Source of the DNA: Billgrantia zhangzhouensis
GTDB lineage: Bacteria > Pseudomonadota > Gammaproteobacteria > Pseudomonadales > Halomonadaceae
NCBI RefSeq assembly: GCF_021404465.1
Contig: NZ_JABFTT010000017.1
Coordinates: 34,496 to 98,495, forward strand
Reading direction: 5' to 3'
DNA: 64,000 nucleotides
Each line of letters begins with the position of its first letter. Position 1 is the first letter of the stretch. Position numbers and translations under genes: made by a program. Below are positions 8,131 to 16,763 of the stretch, piece after piece. The notes below the pieces were generated by a model, which ran no database searches, was not told where the DNA came from, and saw only the letters and a list, made by a program, of their open reading frames with translations.

Positions 8131-10323
8131 ATGAGTGTCATGCGTTTCGTTGGCATCAACAGCCGCGAGGCCATGCGCCAGGTCCGTGCGGCCCTGGGCG
8201 ATGAGGCATTGATCCTGGCCAATCGTCATACCGAGCAGGGGGTCGAGATCCTGGCCATGGCCGAATCGGTGGCAGCGGAGAGTAGCGCCGAGGCGGTGAC
8301 GCCACCCGCCACTGAGCTCCGGCAGCAGAGCCCGGCCGCACCCGTGCATCAGGACCCGGCCCAGGCTTTCGAGACGATGAGCGCACGGCTGCTCGAAGAG
8401 ATGCGCGCCATGCTTGCCCGTGAGCGCAGCCAGGCGGAACCGGCCGATACGTTGAGCGAACGTCTCATCCTCACTATGCGGGAAGCCGGCTTCGGCCAAG
8501 CCTTGGCCGACGAGGTCGTGGCGACCCTGCCCGAGGAGCTGGCGGCCGGTAGCACTCTGGATGACCGGGCACTTTCCTGGCTGACACGCCAATTGGTCAA
8601 GCGGCTCGGCAGCCTGGATGATGAAGCCGGATTCATGGATCGTACCGGCATCATCGCCTTGATTGGACCCACTGGAGTGGGCAAGACCACCACCACCGCC
8701 AAGTTGACGGCACGCTACGTCATGCGTCACGGCACGCGTCCGGTGGCATTGGTGACGACCGACAGCTTCCGTATCGGCGCCCATGAACAGTTGCGGATCT
8801 ACTCGCGCCTGCTCGACGTACCGATGTATGCGCTCAATGCCGACCAGCCGGTATCGGAGCTGCTGGGGCGCATGAAGGGCAAGTCCTGGATCATCATCGA
8901 CACGGTGGGCATGAGCCAGCGCGATCAGCGTGTCATCGAGCAGGTCAGGCACCTGCACGGCGGTGACTCACCGGTTCGTCTGGTACTGCTGCTCAATGCC
9001 GCCAGCCAGCCGGAGACTCTCGAGGAGGTGGTGGTGCGCTACCGTCAGGCGGCTCAGGCTGCTGGCGGCGAGCTGCACGACTGCATCATTTCCAAGCAGG
9101 ATGAGGCGGGCCGGCTGGCACCGGTGCTGGACATCATCATGCGCCATGGGCTGCGACTGCTGTTCGTCTCGCATGGTCAACGGGTGCCGGAAGACATGTC
9201 GCTCGCCGATCCCGCTGCCCTGATCGAGCAATCTTTCGCCGAGCGTGTACCGCTGACCGCGCCCCTGGCTCGTCCGGTGACTGAGCCGGTCGCGAGGGGA
9301 ACGGGCAGCCTGTTGGGACAGGGGCGTCGCTTGGCGACGCTGTTGCGCACGCTGCGTCAGCACCTGCCGGGATTCGATCGGCTCGAGGAAGTCTGGAATC
9401 TGCCGGGACTGCCCGTTTCGATCCAGCAGCAACGCCTGGATTCGCTGTTGGCGGAATACCCTCATTCCGGCCAGGCACTTGGCATGCTATGGAGCGAGCG
9501 GCGCCGTGTCGCGGGTGAAGCCTGGTCGATGCCCGATGTGGCACTCAGTCCGGAAGGCATCTGGCTGGCGCTGCCGCTGCTGCAGCATCGCCAGGTAGCA
9601 GGGCAGCAGGCGCGCCTGGAGGCGGCACTGGAGCAGTGCGAGATTGGCGTGCATCTGCTGAACGGTCTGCCCGACGGTGAAGCCGGTGCGTGGTTGGAAG
9701 ACCAGGCACTGAGCTGGTGCAGCCAAGTGCGGGGTAGCCAGCGGGTCGAGCATGCCGCCGAACGTTCGTCGTTGGCGATGCTTGGCGCCGTAGGTGAACC
9801 CGTCGGGGAAGTCCGCTGCCGCTTCCGCGGCGTGCCTGGCCGCCTCGAGCTTGCCACGTTGCCTGTTGGGAGCATGCTCAAAGGTAACCGGCGCGAGAGC
9901 CTGGACGCTCGTGCCTGGTTCGGCGAGGTTCGTGACGAGGAAAGCGGCAGGATCCTGGCCAAGCGCTATTGGCTCACTCCGGCGCGACTGGGCCGTGGGC
10001 CGCAGCCGTTACTGCTGGCCTTGCTGCAAGCGGAAGTCCTGCCGCAGCTTGCCCGCCGTGCCTGGCGGCACCTCGACCCGGGGGCATTTGGGGAACTGCG
10101 TGCCGACGTGCGTCTGCTGATGGCGAGTGGCCTGGCAACGGTGGCGGCTCATCTGGATATTGCCGAAGACGAGGGGGCGATGGATCTTCGGGCGGAACTG
10201 TTGGGACTCGGCGGTGGGCGTCGTCGGCGCCGTGACGTTGCTTTGCTCGAGTCGTTGGTACAACTCTTCATGGTGCGCGATTCCATTCGCCACCTTGGCC
10301 TTGGTGAACGGGAGACAGGCTAG
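8131..10323 (+). CDS. flhF: Flagellar biosynthesis SRP-type GTPase FlhF with a long C-terminal extension
   Basis: FlhF is the signal-recognition-particle GTPase that sets the site and number of flagella. Residues 1-55 start like FlhF (MRFVGINSREAMRQV), a B domain follows, and the NG domain lies at about 170-370: P-loop GPTGVGKTT (179-187), TTDSFRIGA, the DTVGM motif (about 257-261), a SKQDEA motif in place of TKLDEA, and GQRVPEDM. Typical FlhF proteins end shortly after this, at about 400-480 residues; here about 340 more residues follow, rich in Leu, Arg and Trp. I recognise no domain in this extension. The frame stays open and codon use matches neighbours, so it looks like a real fusion or expansion. 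It abuts the next gene without a gap. Confidence 0.92.
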   Translation: MSVMRFVGINSREAMRQVRAALGDEALILANRHTEQGVEILAMAESVAAESSAEAVTPPATELRQQSPAAPVHQDPAQAFETMSARLLEEMRAMLARERSQAEPADTLSERLILTMREAGFGQALADEVVATLPEELAAGSTLDDRALSWLTRQLVKRLGSLDDEAGFMDRTGIIALIGPTGVGKTTTTAKLTARYVMRHGTRPVALVTTDSFRIGAHEQLRIYSRLLDVPMYALNADQPVSELLGRMKGKSWIIIDTVGMSQRDQRVIEQVRHLHGGDSPVRLVLLLNAASQPETLEEVVVRYRQAAQAAGGELHDCIISKQDEAGRLAPVLDIIMRHGLRLLFVSHGQRVPEDMSLADPAALIEQSFAERVPLTAPLARPVTEPVARGTGSLLGQGRRLATLLRTLRQHLPGFDRLEEVWNLPGLPVSIQQQRLDSLLAEYPHSGQALGMLWSERRRVAGEAWSMPDVALSPEGIWLALPLLQHRQVAGQQARLEAALEQCEIGVHLLNGLPDGEAGAWLEDQALSWCSQVRGSQRVEHAAERSSLAMLGAVGEPVGEVRCRFRGVPGRLELATLPVGSMLKGNRRESLDARAWFGEVRDEESGRILAKRYWLTPARLGRGPQPLLLALLQAEVLPQLARRAWRHLDPGAFGELRADVRLLMASGLATVAAHLDIAEDEGAMDLRAELLGLGGGRRRRRDVALLESLVQLFMVRDSIRHLGLGERETG

Positions 10324-10917
10324 ATGGGATGGGACCAGGCCGCTGGACTGCGCCAATGGGCAGCAAAGGGAGCCTCGCAGGAGGATTGCCCGGCATATGT
10401 GGCCGAAATGCTGGTGGAGCTGGCTGCCGCCGGAGGCGCAAGCAAACCCAGGCCGCAGGCTGCTGTGAAGCCGCCGGCCAAGCCGGCGCCGAGCACGGCC
10501 GCCGTGCCTCCGCGCACGGCGCGTAACGCTCAAGAGGCGACGTTGATGGTGCTGGGCCTGCCGGGTACTGCCGAGCGCCACACTGCCAGGGTGACTGAAG
10601 TGCTGGAGTGCTGGGCGCGAGAGGGTCGCCGCTGGGTCGGCAACCCGCGTGCCTGGAGCGTCGTTGCCCTGCCCATCAGCAGCCCACACTTGTCGGTGCT
10701 GGCCGCTCAGCAATCGCACTGGGCGCTGTGGGTGGATGACGACCTGGAGGCCTTCCGGCGTGGTTATCGCATGCTCCGTCAGATTGCCGAGCGGGGTGGC
10801 CCGCAACGCCTGATTGCCGTGCACCCCCCGGGAGTAGGGCGCCAGGGCCTGCTGAGCAACCTGCAGTACGTGGCGCAGGATTATTTCGGCATCGAATTGT
10901 TGGTATTGGCAAGATGA
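10324..10917 (+). CDS. Possible P-loop-less FlhG/FleN-like (MinD-family) protein
   Basis: A 197-residue protein at the exact place where flhG (fleN) normally sits, directly after flhF and before the fliA end of the operon. Residues 1-70 are an Ala/Pro-rich lead. From about residue 75 the pattern resembles the second half of MinD/FlhG ATPases: a short hydrophobic strand, then SHWALWVDDDLEAFRRGYRMLRQI..., like the post-Walker region in which a strand ends in TTPE and an A-Y-x-L-I-K helix follows. It ends in FGIELLVLAR. No Walker A motif (KGGxGKT) and no canonical Walker B are visible, so it is unlikely to hydrolyse ATP. The link to FlhG is my inference from position and pattern. The ATG follows the flhF stop immediately and its own stop overlaps flhE by four bases. 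Confidence 0.55.
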   Translation: MGWDQAAGLRQWAAKGASQEDCPAYVAEMLVELAAAGGASKPRPQAAVKPPAKPAPSTAAVPPRTARNAQEATLMVLGLPGTAERHTARVTEVLECWAREGRRWVGNPRAWSVVALPISSPHLSVLAAQQSHWALWVDDDLEAFRRGYRMLRQIAERGGPQRLIAVHPPGVGRQGLLSNLQYVAQDYFGIELLVLAR

Positions 10918-11336
10918 GATATTGCAGGAGCCGTTGGTTCGCGGCCATCGCAGCGAGCGGTTTTTGGGTGGGCATGGCACAGGCTGCCGGCAGTTGGGTG
11001 GCCACCGCCCCTGCGCTGACGGTGGTCATGGTCGAGCGCCCGATGAGCTCCGCCGCTATGTTGCCGCCCACGCCCGAGCTGGCGCGTGGACAGGTCATGG
11101 GGCGGGTCGGCTGGCAATATCAGGCTCCGGTGGGTGGCGAGGTGAACGCCTGGTTGTGCCACCCGGGAAACTGCGTGCGTCTGCCTGGGCCACGAGGGCA
11201 GACCGCAGCCATGGCCGGGCTGCCGGCCGATACGCCACTGCATTTTCAGTTTTCACTGCAGGATCGCCGCCAGCGTGCCACGACCCTGCAAGGGCTGCAG
11301 GTGATCGTCAATCATGAACACCCGCAACGTCCCTGA
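10914..11336 (+). CDS. flhE: Flagellar protein FlhE
   Basis: A 140-residue secreted protein with an N-terminal signal peptide (cleavage likely after MAQA, about residue 24). It matches FlhE, a periplasmic flagellar protein linked in enterobacteria to proton-leak control at the export gate. Matching features are the WQY strand, the WLCHPGNCVRL segment with its paired cysteines (FlhE has LCxxxxCVxL), a PLHFQF strand and the near-terminal QVIVNHEH (QVIVNY in enterobacteria). It overlaps the preceding gene by four bases (ATGA). FlhE usually follows flhBA in peritrichous bacteria; here flhF and another gene come between. Confidence 0.8.
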   Translation: MRYCRSRWFAAIAASGFWVGMAQAAGSWVATAPALTVVMVERPMSSAAMLPPTPELARGQVMGRVGWQYQAPVGGEVNAWLCHPGNCVRLPGPRGQTAAMAGLPADTPLHFQFSLQDRRQRATTLQGLQVIVNHEHPQRP

Positions 11337-11392
11337 CCCGTCGAGCCATCGAATCGAAGCTCGAGGGCATCGTCAGACGTGAGAGCAAGCGC

Positions 11393-12097
11393 ATGTACAC
11401 AGCACGAGGCAAGATCGAACAGGCAGACCTGCTGGATGAGTACCTGCCGCTGGTAAGGCGCCAGGCGCTCTCCATGCAGGTCCGGCTACCGGCAAGCATT
11501 GAACTCGATGATTTGATTCAGGCCGGCATGGTAGGACTGCTCGAAGCTCTGGGGCGCTTCGATGCGACCCAGGGAGCCAGCTTTGCCACCTTCGCCAGCC
11601 AGCGTATTCGTGGCGCAATGCTGGATGAGCTACGCAGTCGCGACTGGCTGCCGCGCAGCGTCCGACGCAACGCTCGAACGGTAGACGAAGCCGTGCGACG
11701 TCTCGAGCAGCAGTTGGGGCGGCCGGCCGAGGAGAGCGAGATCGCCGCCGAACTTGGTATGGAACGGGACGAGTACCGCCAACTGCTGAGCGACACCAAT
11801 AGCGGACACCTGTTGCCCTTTGAGGTGCTGATGGCCGAGGGCATCGAGCTGGGCATCGAAGATGCCTCCGTCGATACTCCCTACCGCGTACTCGTCGACG
11901 AGGAGAAGCGACAGCAGTTGGCCGAGGGCATCGAGGCGCTTCCCGAGCGCGAAAAACTCTTGATGGCGCTCTATTACCAGGAAGAACTCAACCTCAAGGA
12001 GATCGGTGTCGTGCTCGGCGTGACCGAATCGCGTGTGTGCCAGTTACACAGCCAGGCGGTGAGCCGGCTGCGGGTGCGTCTGACGGAACCTGATTGA
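11393..12097 (+). CDS. fliA: Flagellar sigma factor FliA (sigma-28)
   Basis: FliA directs RNA polymerase to late flagellar and chemotaxis promoters. The 234-residue protein has region 2 (DDLIQAGMVGLLEAL, then SFATFASQRIRGAMLDELRSRDW), region 3 (RRLEQQLGRPAEESEIAAELG) and region 4 with its helix-turn-helix (LNLKEIGVVLGVTESRVCQLHSQ). All are characteristic of the FliA branch. It follows flhE after a 56-base gap with no evident terminator, so it is probably part of the flhBA operon. Two matching target promoters lie in this window, at 474-500 and 12159-12185. Confidence 0.96.
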   Translation: MYTARGKIEQADLLDEYLPLVRRQALSMQVRLPASIELDDLIQAGMVGLLEALGRFDATQGASFATFASQRIRGAMLDELRSRDWLPRSVRRNARTVDEAVRRLEQQLGRPAEESEIAAELGMERDEYRQLLSDTNSGHLLPFEVLMAEGIELGIEDASVDTPYRVLVDEEKRQQLAEGIEALPEREKLLMALYYQEELNLKEIGVVLGVTESRVCQLHSQAVSRLRVRLTEPD

Positions 12098-12158
12098 AGG
12101 TCGTTCAGCGTTTCCTTTGATCTACATCAATTCTCGCATGCTTTTTCACTGGCATGGC

Positions 12159-12185
12159 TAAAGTAGTTGTTACTGCAGCCGAATT
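12159..12185 (+). promoter_or_regulatory. Sigma-28 (FliA) promoter for motAB
   Basis: TAAAGTAG (12159-12166), an 11-base spacer (12167-12177), and GCCGAATT (12178-12185) match the FliA consensus at 6 of 8 and 5 of 8 positions with exact spacing. It lies 52 bases before the motA ATG. The -10 element also lies in the left arm of a 7-bp inverted repeat (12177-12183 with 12198-12204), which could be incidental or an operator. Confidence 0.78.
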
Positions 12186-12236
12186 GCACCGTTAGGCTTC
12201 GGCTGACAAGTCGGCCCCGTACGCTCAGGAGCTTCA

Positions 12237-13055
12237 ATGAATCCATCTACCATCATCGGCATGATTGCCAGCACGATACTGCTGGTCAGCGTACTCTTCT
12301 TCACCGCCGAGTCTCCGCAGAGTTTCATCAACCTGCCCGGGCTCGCCATCGTGCTGGCAGGTACCATGGCGGCGACGTTCATCAGTTACCCGCTGAAGGA
12401 GGTCGTCCGGGTCGTACGCCTGGTGGGGCTGGTGTTCCGGCGCGAGAACACCTACATACGCGATGACATCAAGGAACTGGTCGACATTTCGCGGCTATGG
12501 TTCAAGGGCGACGTGAGAGCCGTCGAGGCGGCGCTGGAGAAGGCCCGCAATCCCTTCCTGCGTACCGGCATCCAACTGGTGATCGCCAATACCAAGGAGG
12601 AGGAGATCTTCGACCTGCTGCGTTGGCGTATCGCGCGGCTCAAGGCGCGTGAACATGCCGAAGCACAGATCTTCCGCACCATGGCCACCTATGCGCCGGC
12701 CTTCGGCATGATCGGTACCCTGGTCGGGCTGGTCAACATGCTCGAGGTCATGGAGTCGGGCGACCTGCACGTCATCGGACCGCGCATGGCGGTGGCGCTG
12801 TTGACCACCTTCTACGGCATCCTGCTGGCCAACCTGGTGTTCAAGCCGATCGCCGTGAAGCTCGAGCGACGCACTGAAGAGCGGTTGATCGCCATGAACA
12901 TGGTGCTGGAAGGGATCTCGCTGATCACCAAGCGCCGTTTGCCCTCGTTTATCGAGGAGACTCTGAACTCCTTCGTCGCCAACTATCACGACGAGATTCG
13001 CGACTCGGTCGTGACCAAGCCCGATGCCACTGACGGACAGACGCAAAATGCTTGA
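12237..13055 (+). CDS. motA: Flagellar stator protein, MotA/PomA family
   Basis: A 272-residue inner-membrane proton- or sodium-channel subunit of the MotA/TolQ/ExbB family. It shows the usual two N-terminal TM helices (about 5-22 and 32-50), a large cytoplasmic loop with charged residues for contact with FliG, and two C-terminal TM helices containing the conserved block PAFGMIGTLVGLVNML and GPRMAVALLTTFYGILLANLVFKP (about 155-205). Length and motifs are closer to PomA/MotC than to E. coli MotA (295 residues), so coupling-ion specificity is open. A ribosome-binding site (CAGGAG) and a sigma-28 promoter precede it. The partner motB overlaps its 3' end. Confidence 0.92.
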   Translation: MNPSTIIGMIASTILLVSVLFFTAESPQSFINLPGLAIVLAGTMAATFISYPLKEVVRVVRLVGLVFRRENTYIRDDIKELVDISRLWFKGDVRAVEAALEKARNPFLRTGIQLVIANTKEEEIFDLLRWRIARLKAREHAEAQIFRTMATYAPAFGMIGTLVGLVNMLEVMESGDLHVIGPRMAVALLTTFYGILLANLVFKPIAVKLERRTEERLIAMNMVLEGISLITKRRLPSFIEETLNSFVANYHDEIRDSVVTKPDATDGQTQNA

Positions 13056-13731
13056 TCGCAGCACGCGAGACATGCTGCACCCTCCTCCTATCGAGCCAGG
13101 GGAGGGCGAGGGCTGGCTGGTGAGCTATCTCGATGTATTGACGCTGTTGATCACGCTGTTCGTCCTGCTGCTCTCGCTGGCCGGTAACGGCCTGGCCGTA
13201 AAGGGCAGCCGACACGGCGGTGAAGCGACCGCACTGGTGACTCCGCAGGCTGAGGTCGCCGCTCGGATGGTGGCGGGGGCGGGGATCATGCCGAATCACA
13301 ATGGCCTGCAGCCACGTTTCCCGGGACTCGAGATCGAAGGTGTGAGCGTCTTGGAAGATCAGAAAGGCGTTACCCTGCGCATTGAGGACAACCTGCTGTT
13401 CGATAGCGGCCAGGCCATTCTTACCATGCAGGGGAGAGAAGTGTTGGGACGCTTGCGCGATGTCCTCGCCTCCTTCGAAGGTGAGGTGTCCGTGGAGGGG
13501 CACACCGACAGCATGCCCATTGCGACCTCTCGTTTCCCGTCCAACTGGGAGCTTTCCTCGGGGCGCGCCATTGCCGTGCTGCGCTACCTGTCCGAACTGG
13601 GCGTGCCGGCCGAGCGGCTGCGGGCGGTGGGCTATGCCGAGACGCGACCGCTGGAGAGCAACGAGACAGCGGCAGGGCGAGCTGCCAATCGGCGCGTCGA
13701 GCTGTTGCTGCATCAGGACGCGAGCGGCTAA
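13048..13731 (+). CDS. motB: Flagellar stator protein, MotB family
   Basis: The peptidoglycan-anchored stator partner, 227 residues from the ATG at 13048. A single TM helix (about residues 26-46) carries the channel aspartate in SYLDVLTLL; the short periplasmic linker is followed by an OmpA-like domain (about 110-222) with NLLFDSGQA, VEGHTDS and the terminal GRAANRRVEL. An ATG at 13024 is in frame and would add eight residues; the 13048 start is preferred because it gives the usual short cytoplasmic tail. It overlaps motA by eight bases, so the two are translationally coupled. Confidence 0.92.
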   Translation: MLDRSTRDMLHPPPIEPGEGEGWLVSYLDVLTLLITLFVLLLSLAGNGLAVKGSRHGGEATALVTPQAEVAARMVAGAGIMPNHNGLQPRFPGLEIEGVSVLEDQKGVTLRIEDNLLFDSGQAILTMQGREVLGRLRDVLASFEGEVSVEGHTDSMPIATSRFPSNWELSSGRAIAVLRYLSELGVPAERLRAVGYAETRPLESNETAAGRAANRRVELLLHQDASG

Positions 13732-13814
13732 GCGCGGTCGCAGGCGGCTCGCTCGAAGGGGATGGAGGATAGCCGCAGCGTCGCGGGGACAGGGCACGAC
13801 GATGCGGCGAAAGC

Positions 13815-14735
13815 TCAGTGGTCGACGCGACCCAGCAGCAGGAACTCGATCAGTGCCTTCTGCGCATGCAGTCGATTGCCGGCTTCCTGCCACACCACGG
13901 CGCGCGGGTCGTCGAGCAGGGTCTCGCTGATCTCCTCTCCGCGGTGGGCCGGCAGGCAGTGCAGGAACAGCACGTCCGGTTTGGCCTTGTCGAGCAGCGC
14001 CTCGCTGACCTGGAAGCCGGCGAAATCGGCCTCGCGCTTGGCCTGTTCCTCCTCCTGGCCCATCGAGGCCCATACATCGGTGGTCACCAGATCGGCGCCG
14101 GCTACGGCTTCGGCGGGGTCGTGCAGTAGGGTGACCCGGTCGCCAGCGGCCTCGAGGATGTCCTGGCGCGGCTCGTAGCCTTTGGGGCAGCATACGCGCA
14201 GTTGGAAGTCGAACTGGCGTGCGGCGTTGATCCAGGAGTGGCACATGTTGTTGCCATCGCCGATCCATACCGCCGTGCGCCCGCGCACGCTGCCACGCAG
14301 CTCGGTCCAGGTCATCACGTCGGCCAGCAACTGGCAGGGGTGATAATCGTCGGAGAGGGCATTGATCACCGGCACTGAACTGGCAGCGGCGTACGCCTCG
14401 AGGCCGGCATGAGAGAAGGTGCGGATCATCACGATATCGACCATCTCCGCCAGGACCCTTGCGGTATCCTCGATCGGTTCGCCCCGGCCAAGCTGAGTGT
14501 CTCGCGGCGAGAGGAACAGGGCGTGGCCGCCGAAATGAGCCATTGCCGTTTCGAACGAGACCCGTGTTCGTGTCGACGATTTCTCGAAGATCATGGCCAG
14601 CGTGCGGTTGGTGAACGGCGCGTAGGTTGGTCCTTGGGCACGCAGGCGGTTCTTGATCGTGATGGCGCGCTGGATCAGGTAATGCAGCTCTTCGGGACTC
14701 AGGTCCAGCAAGGTCAGGAAATGGCGTGTCGCCAT
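13815..14735 (-). CDS. argF: Ornithine carbamoyltransferase
   Basis: ArgF condenses ornithine with carbamoyl phosphate to give citrulline in arginine synthesis. The 306-residue protein has the carbamoyl-phosphate loop [10 protein letters not shown] (about residues 54-63), the [11 protein letters not shown] segment that completes the phosphate site, and the ornithine-binding [10 protein letters not shown] near the C terminus. It is transcribed against motB, and divergently from grxD across a ~157-base gap. argG, two steps further in the pathway, lies 2.2 kb away in the other orientation. Confidence 0.96.
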   Translation of the reverse strand: MATRHFLTLLDLSPEELHYLIQRAITIKNRLRAQGPTYAPFTNRTLAMIFEKSSTRTRVSFETAMAHFGGHALFLSPRDTQLGRGEPIEDTARVLAEMVDIVMIRTFSHAGLEAYAAASSVPVINALSDDYHPCQLLADVMTWTELRGSVRGRTAVWIGDGNNMCHSWINAARQFDFQLRVCCPKGYEPRQDILEAAGDRVTLLHDPAEAVAGADLVTTDVWASMGQEEEQAKREADFAGFQVSEALLDKAKPDVLFLHCLPAHRGEEISETLLDDPRAVVWQEAGNRLHAQKALIEFLLLGRVDH

Positions 14736-14892
14736 GGCGATCTCTCCGCGCGAAAAACCACCATCCTATCCAGCCGGCGGGGGATGCGCAATTCGCCCGT
14801 CATCAGTAGAATGGGACCAAGAGCAAAAGGCCGAGCGCGGTACTCGGATATTACCGGCACCCTCGGCGTCCACGATCCAACCTGGAGCGCAC

Positions 14893-15243
14893 ATGAGCAC
14901 TACCCTCGAGAACATTCAGCGCCAGATCAGCGAGAATCCCATCCTGATCTACATGAAGGGCACTCCCCAACTGCCCCAGTGCGGCTTTTCCGCCCAGACC
15001 GTGCAGGCCCTGATGTCGTGTGGCGAGCGCTTCGCCTTCGTCAACGTGCTTGACAACCCGGACATCCGTGCCGAGCTGCCCAAGTACGCTAACTGGCCGA
15101 CATTTCCCCAGCTATGGGTGGAAGGCGAGCTGGTGGGTGGCTGCGACATCGTCGTAGAGATGTACCAGAGCGGCGAGCTGGAGAAGCTGATCAAGGACGC
15201 GGCGGCACGTACCAAGGCCAAGGAGGAGGGAGGCGAAGCCTGA
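14893..15243 (+). CDS. grxD: Monothiol glutaredoxin, Grx4 family
   Basis: A 116-residue CGFS-type monothiol glutaredoxin that binds and transfers [2Fe-2S] clusters. The active-site CGFS is at residues 30-33, and the glutathione-binding features WPTFPQLWVEGELVGGCDIV follow. The frame is open upstream, but the start at 14893 has a GGAG ribosome-binding site and gives the family's normal N terminus, so the longer reading was not used. A strong hairpin terminator follows at 15267-15304. Confidence 0.95.
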   Translation: MSTTLENIQRQISENPILIYMKGTPQLPQCGFSAQTVQALMSCGERFAFVNVLDNPDIRAELPKYANWPTFPQLWVEGELVGGCDIVVEMYQSGELEKLIKDAAARTKAKEEGGEA

Positions 15244-15266
15244 TTCCACCTCGATACGGCATGCCC

Positions 15267-15307
15267 CGACAAGGCCCGCAAGCTTCGGCTCGCGGGCCTT
15301 GTCGTTT
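15267..15307 (+). terminator. Rho-independent terminator after grxD
   Basis: A 13-bp GC-rich stem (15267-15279 with 15292-15304) continues, after one mismatch, into AGC-TTCG-GCT, giving a stable UUCG tetraloop at 15284-15287. It is followed by a short TTT. The stem is strong although the T-tract is short. Confidence 0.75.
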
Positions 15308-15442
15308 CCGGGCTGCGTCCACGAGCTTGATACGTTAGGAAACCAAATGACGAAGCAACGGGTTTGAAATCCCCTGCCGGCATGGCCACGCTGACAGCTG
15401 AGTGGCGAAATGGATTCAGGCATGCAACGCCAGGGAGGCAAG

Positions 15443-16084
15443 ATGCAGACACCATTGGAAATCACCTACCAGCACGTTTCACGTTCCGACTGGATCGATG
15501 AGTACGTCAGGTCGCGCGTGGCCAAGCTGGAGCACTTCAGCAAGGATATCGTGTCATGCCGCGTCACTATCGAACAGACCCAGAACCCCCATAAGACGGG
15601 GAATCCGTATCGCGCCCTGGTCGAGGTGTCCCTGCCGGCCAAGGGAGAACTCGTCGCCGAGAAGAGCGACAAGGTCACCGACCCACAGGTCCAACTGCGC
15701 CCCATCATTCGTAACGCCTTCGAAGCCATGGAAAAGCAGCTCAAGAAACAGACGGCGAAGCGCGTTGGTAAGGTCAAGCAGCATAACGATGAGCCGATAC
15801 CTCCAGTGGCGACGGTGGTTCGCCTATTCGAGAAAGATGGCTACGGTTTTCTCAAGAGCCTCAGCGGTGAGGAATTCTACTTCCACAGGAACTCGGTGCT
15901 GCACGATGATTTCAAGCGCCTGACCGTAGGTGCCCGGGTGCGCTTCGAACCCGATGAAGGCGAGGAGGGGCTGCACGCCAGCACCGTGCAGATCATCGAC
16001 AAGCCGGGGGTTGGCGGCACGCCAGGCGAAGATGACCTCGACATGCCCGCCGGCTGGGAGCAGGATACCGGCACCCGCCATTAA
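15443..16084 (+). CDS. Ribosome hibernation-promoting factor-like protein fused to a cold-shock domain
   Basis: A 213-residue two-domain protein. Residues 1-105 form an S30AE (HPF/RaiA-type) domain that in family members binds the ribosomal decoding region (ITYQHVSRSDWIDEYVRSRV...CRVTIEQ). Residues 125-190 form a cold-shock domain with the RNP-like motifs GYGFLKS and EFYFHRNSV. The tail (190-213) is acidic. The ATG at 15443 has a GGGAGG ribosome-binding site five bases upstream; an in-frame ATG at 15410 lacks one. The gene has no obvious operon partner. It probably combines ribosome binding with single-strand nucleic-acid binding; the precise role is inferred from the domains. Confidence 0.88.
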   Translation: MQTPLEITYQHVSRSDWIDEYVRSRVAKLEHFSKDIVSCRVTIEQTQNPHKTGNPYRALVEVSLPAKGELVAEKSDKVTDPQVQLRPIIRNAFEAMEKQLKKQTAKRVGKVKQHNDEPIPPVATVVRLFEKDGYGFLKSLSGEEFYFHRNSVLHDDFKRLTVGARVRFEPDEGEEGLHASTVQIIDKPGVGGTPGEDDLDMPAGWEQDTGTRH

Positions 16085-16100
16085 GCCTCATCGCTGGGCT

Positions 16101-16763
16101 TTACAGGTCCTCCAGGCCCTGTTCCCGTTGCGCCAGCGTCCAGCCGCCGAGATCCTTGTAGCGGTTGACGATGGCGCAGAACAATTCCGCGGTGCGTTCG
16201 GTATCGTAGCGTGCCGAATGCGCTTCATGGTTGTCGAAGGGAATGCCCGCGGCGCGGCACGCGCGGGCGAGTACCGTCTGGCCGTAGGCCAGACCCGACA
16301 AGCTGGCGGTATCGAAGCTGGAAAAGGGGTGGAAAGGATTGCGTTTGATGCCGCAGCGGGTGACCGCGGCGTTGAGGAAACCGTGGTCGAAGGCAGCATT
16401 GTGGCCGACCAGCACGGCGCGGGTACAGCCGTGAGACTTGATCGCCTTGCGAACCGGGCGAAAGATCTCACCAAGGGCTTCGGCTTCGGAGAGCGCCACC
16501 TGCTGGCGCAGAGGGTCGTCGAGCTTGATGCCGGTGAAGTCCAGTGCCGACTGCTCCACGTTGGCCCCGGAAAAAGGCTGCACATGGTAGGCGTAGGTCG
16601 CGTCCGGCATCAGGTTGCCATCGGGGTCCATGGTCAGCGTCACGGCGGCGATTTCGAGAATGGCATCGCGCTCCGGATTGAACCCCCCGGTTTCCAGATC
16701 GACCACCACCGGCAGGAAACTGCGAAACCTCTGTGCCATCAGCTCGCGAGTCGCCTCGCTCAT
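16101..16763 (-). CDS. rnt: Ribonuclease T
   Basis: RNase T is a DEDDh 3'-5' exoribonuclease that trims tRNA and other stable RNA ends. The 220-residue protein shows motif [12 protein letters not shown], the ExoII region [17 protein letters not shown] and Exo[13 protein letters not shown], plus family-specific segments such as DFTGIKL and [12 protein letters not shown]. The ATG at 16763 is preceded by a GAGGAGAG ribosome-binding site; an in-frame GTG 24 bases earlier was not used. It is convergent with the gene on its left and divergent from argG. Confidence 0.94.
   Translation of the reverse strand: MSEATRELMAQRFRSFLPVVVDLETGGFNPERDAILEIAAVTLTMDPDGNLMPDATYAYHVQPFSGANVEQSALDFTGIKLDDPLRQQVALSEAEALGEIFRPVRKAIKSHGCTRAVLVGHNAAFDHGFLNAAVTRCGIKRNPFHPFSSFDTASLSGLAYGQTVLARACRAAGIPFDNHEAHSARYDTERTAELFCAIVNRYKDLGGWTLAQREQGLEDL

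Noticed and set aside
14734..14892. A longer glutaredoxin start
   Set aside because: The extra 53 residues overlap the argF promoter region and are not part of the family; the ATG at 14893 has a ribosome-binding site.
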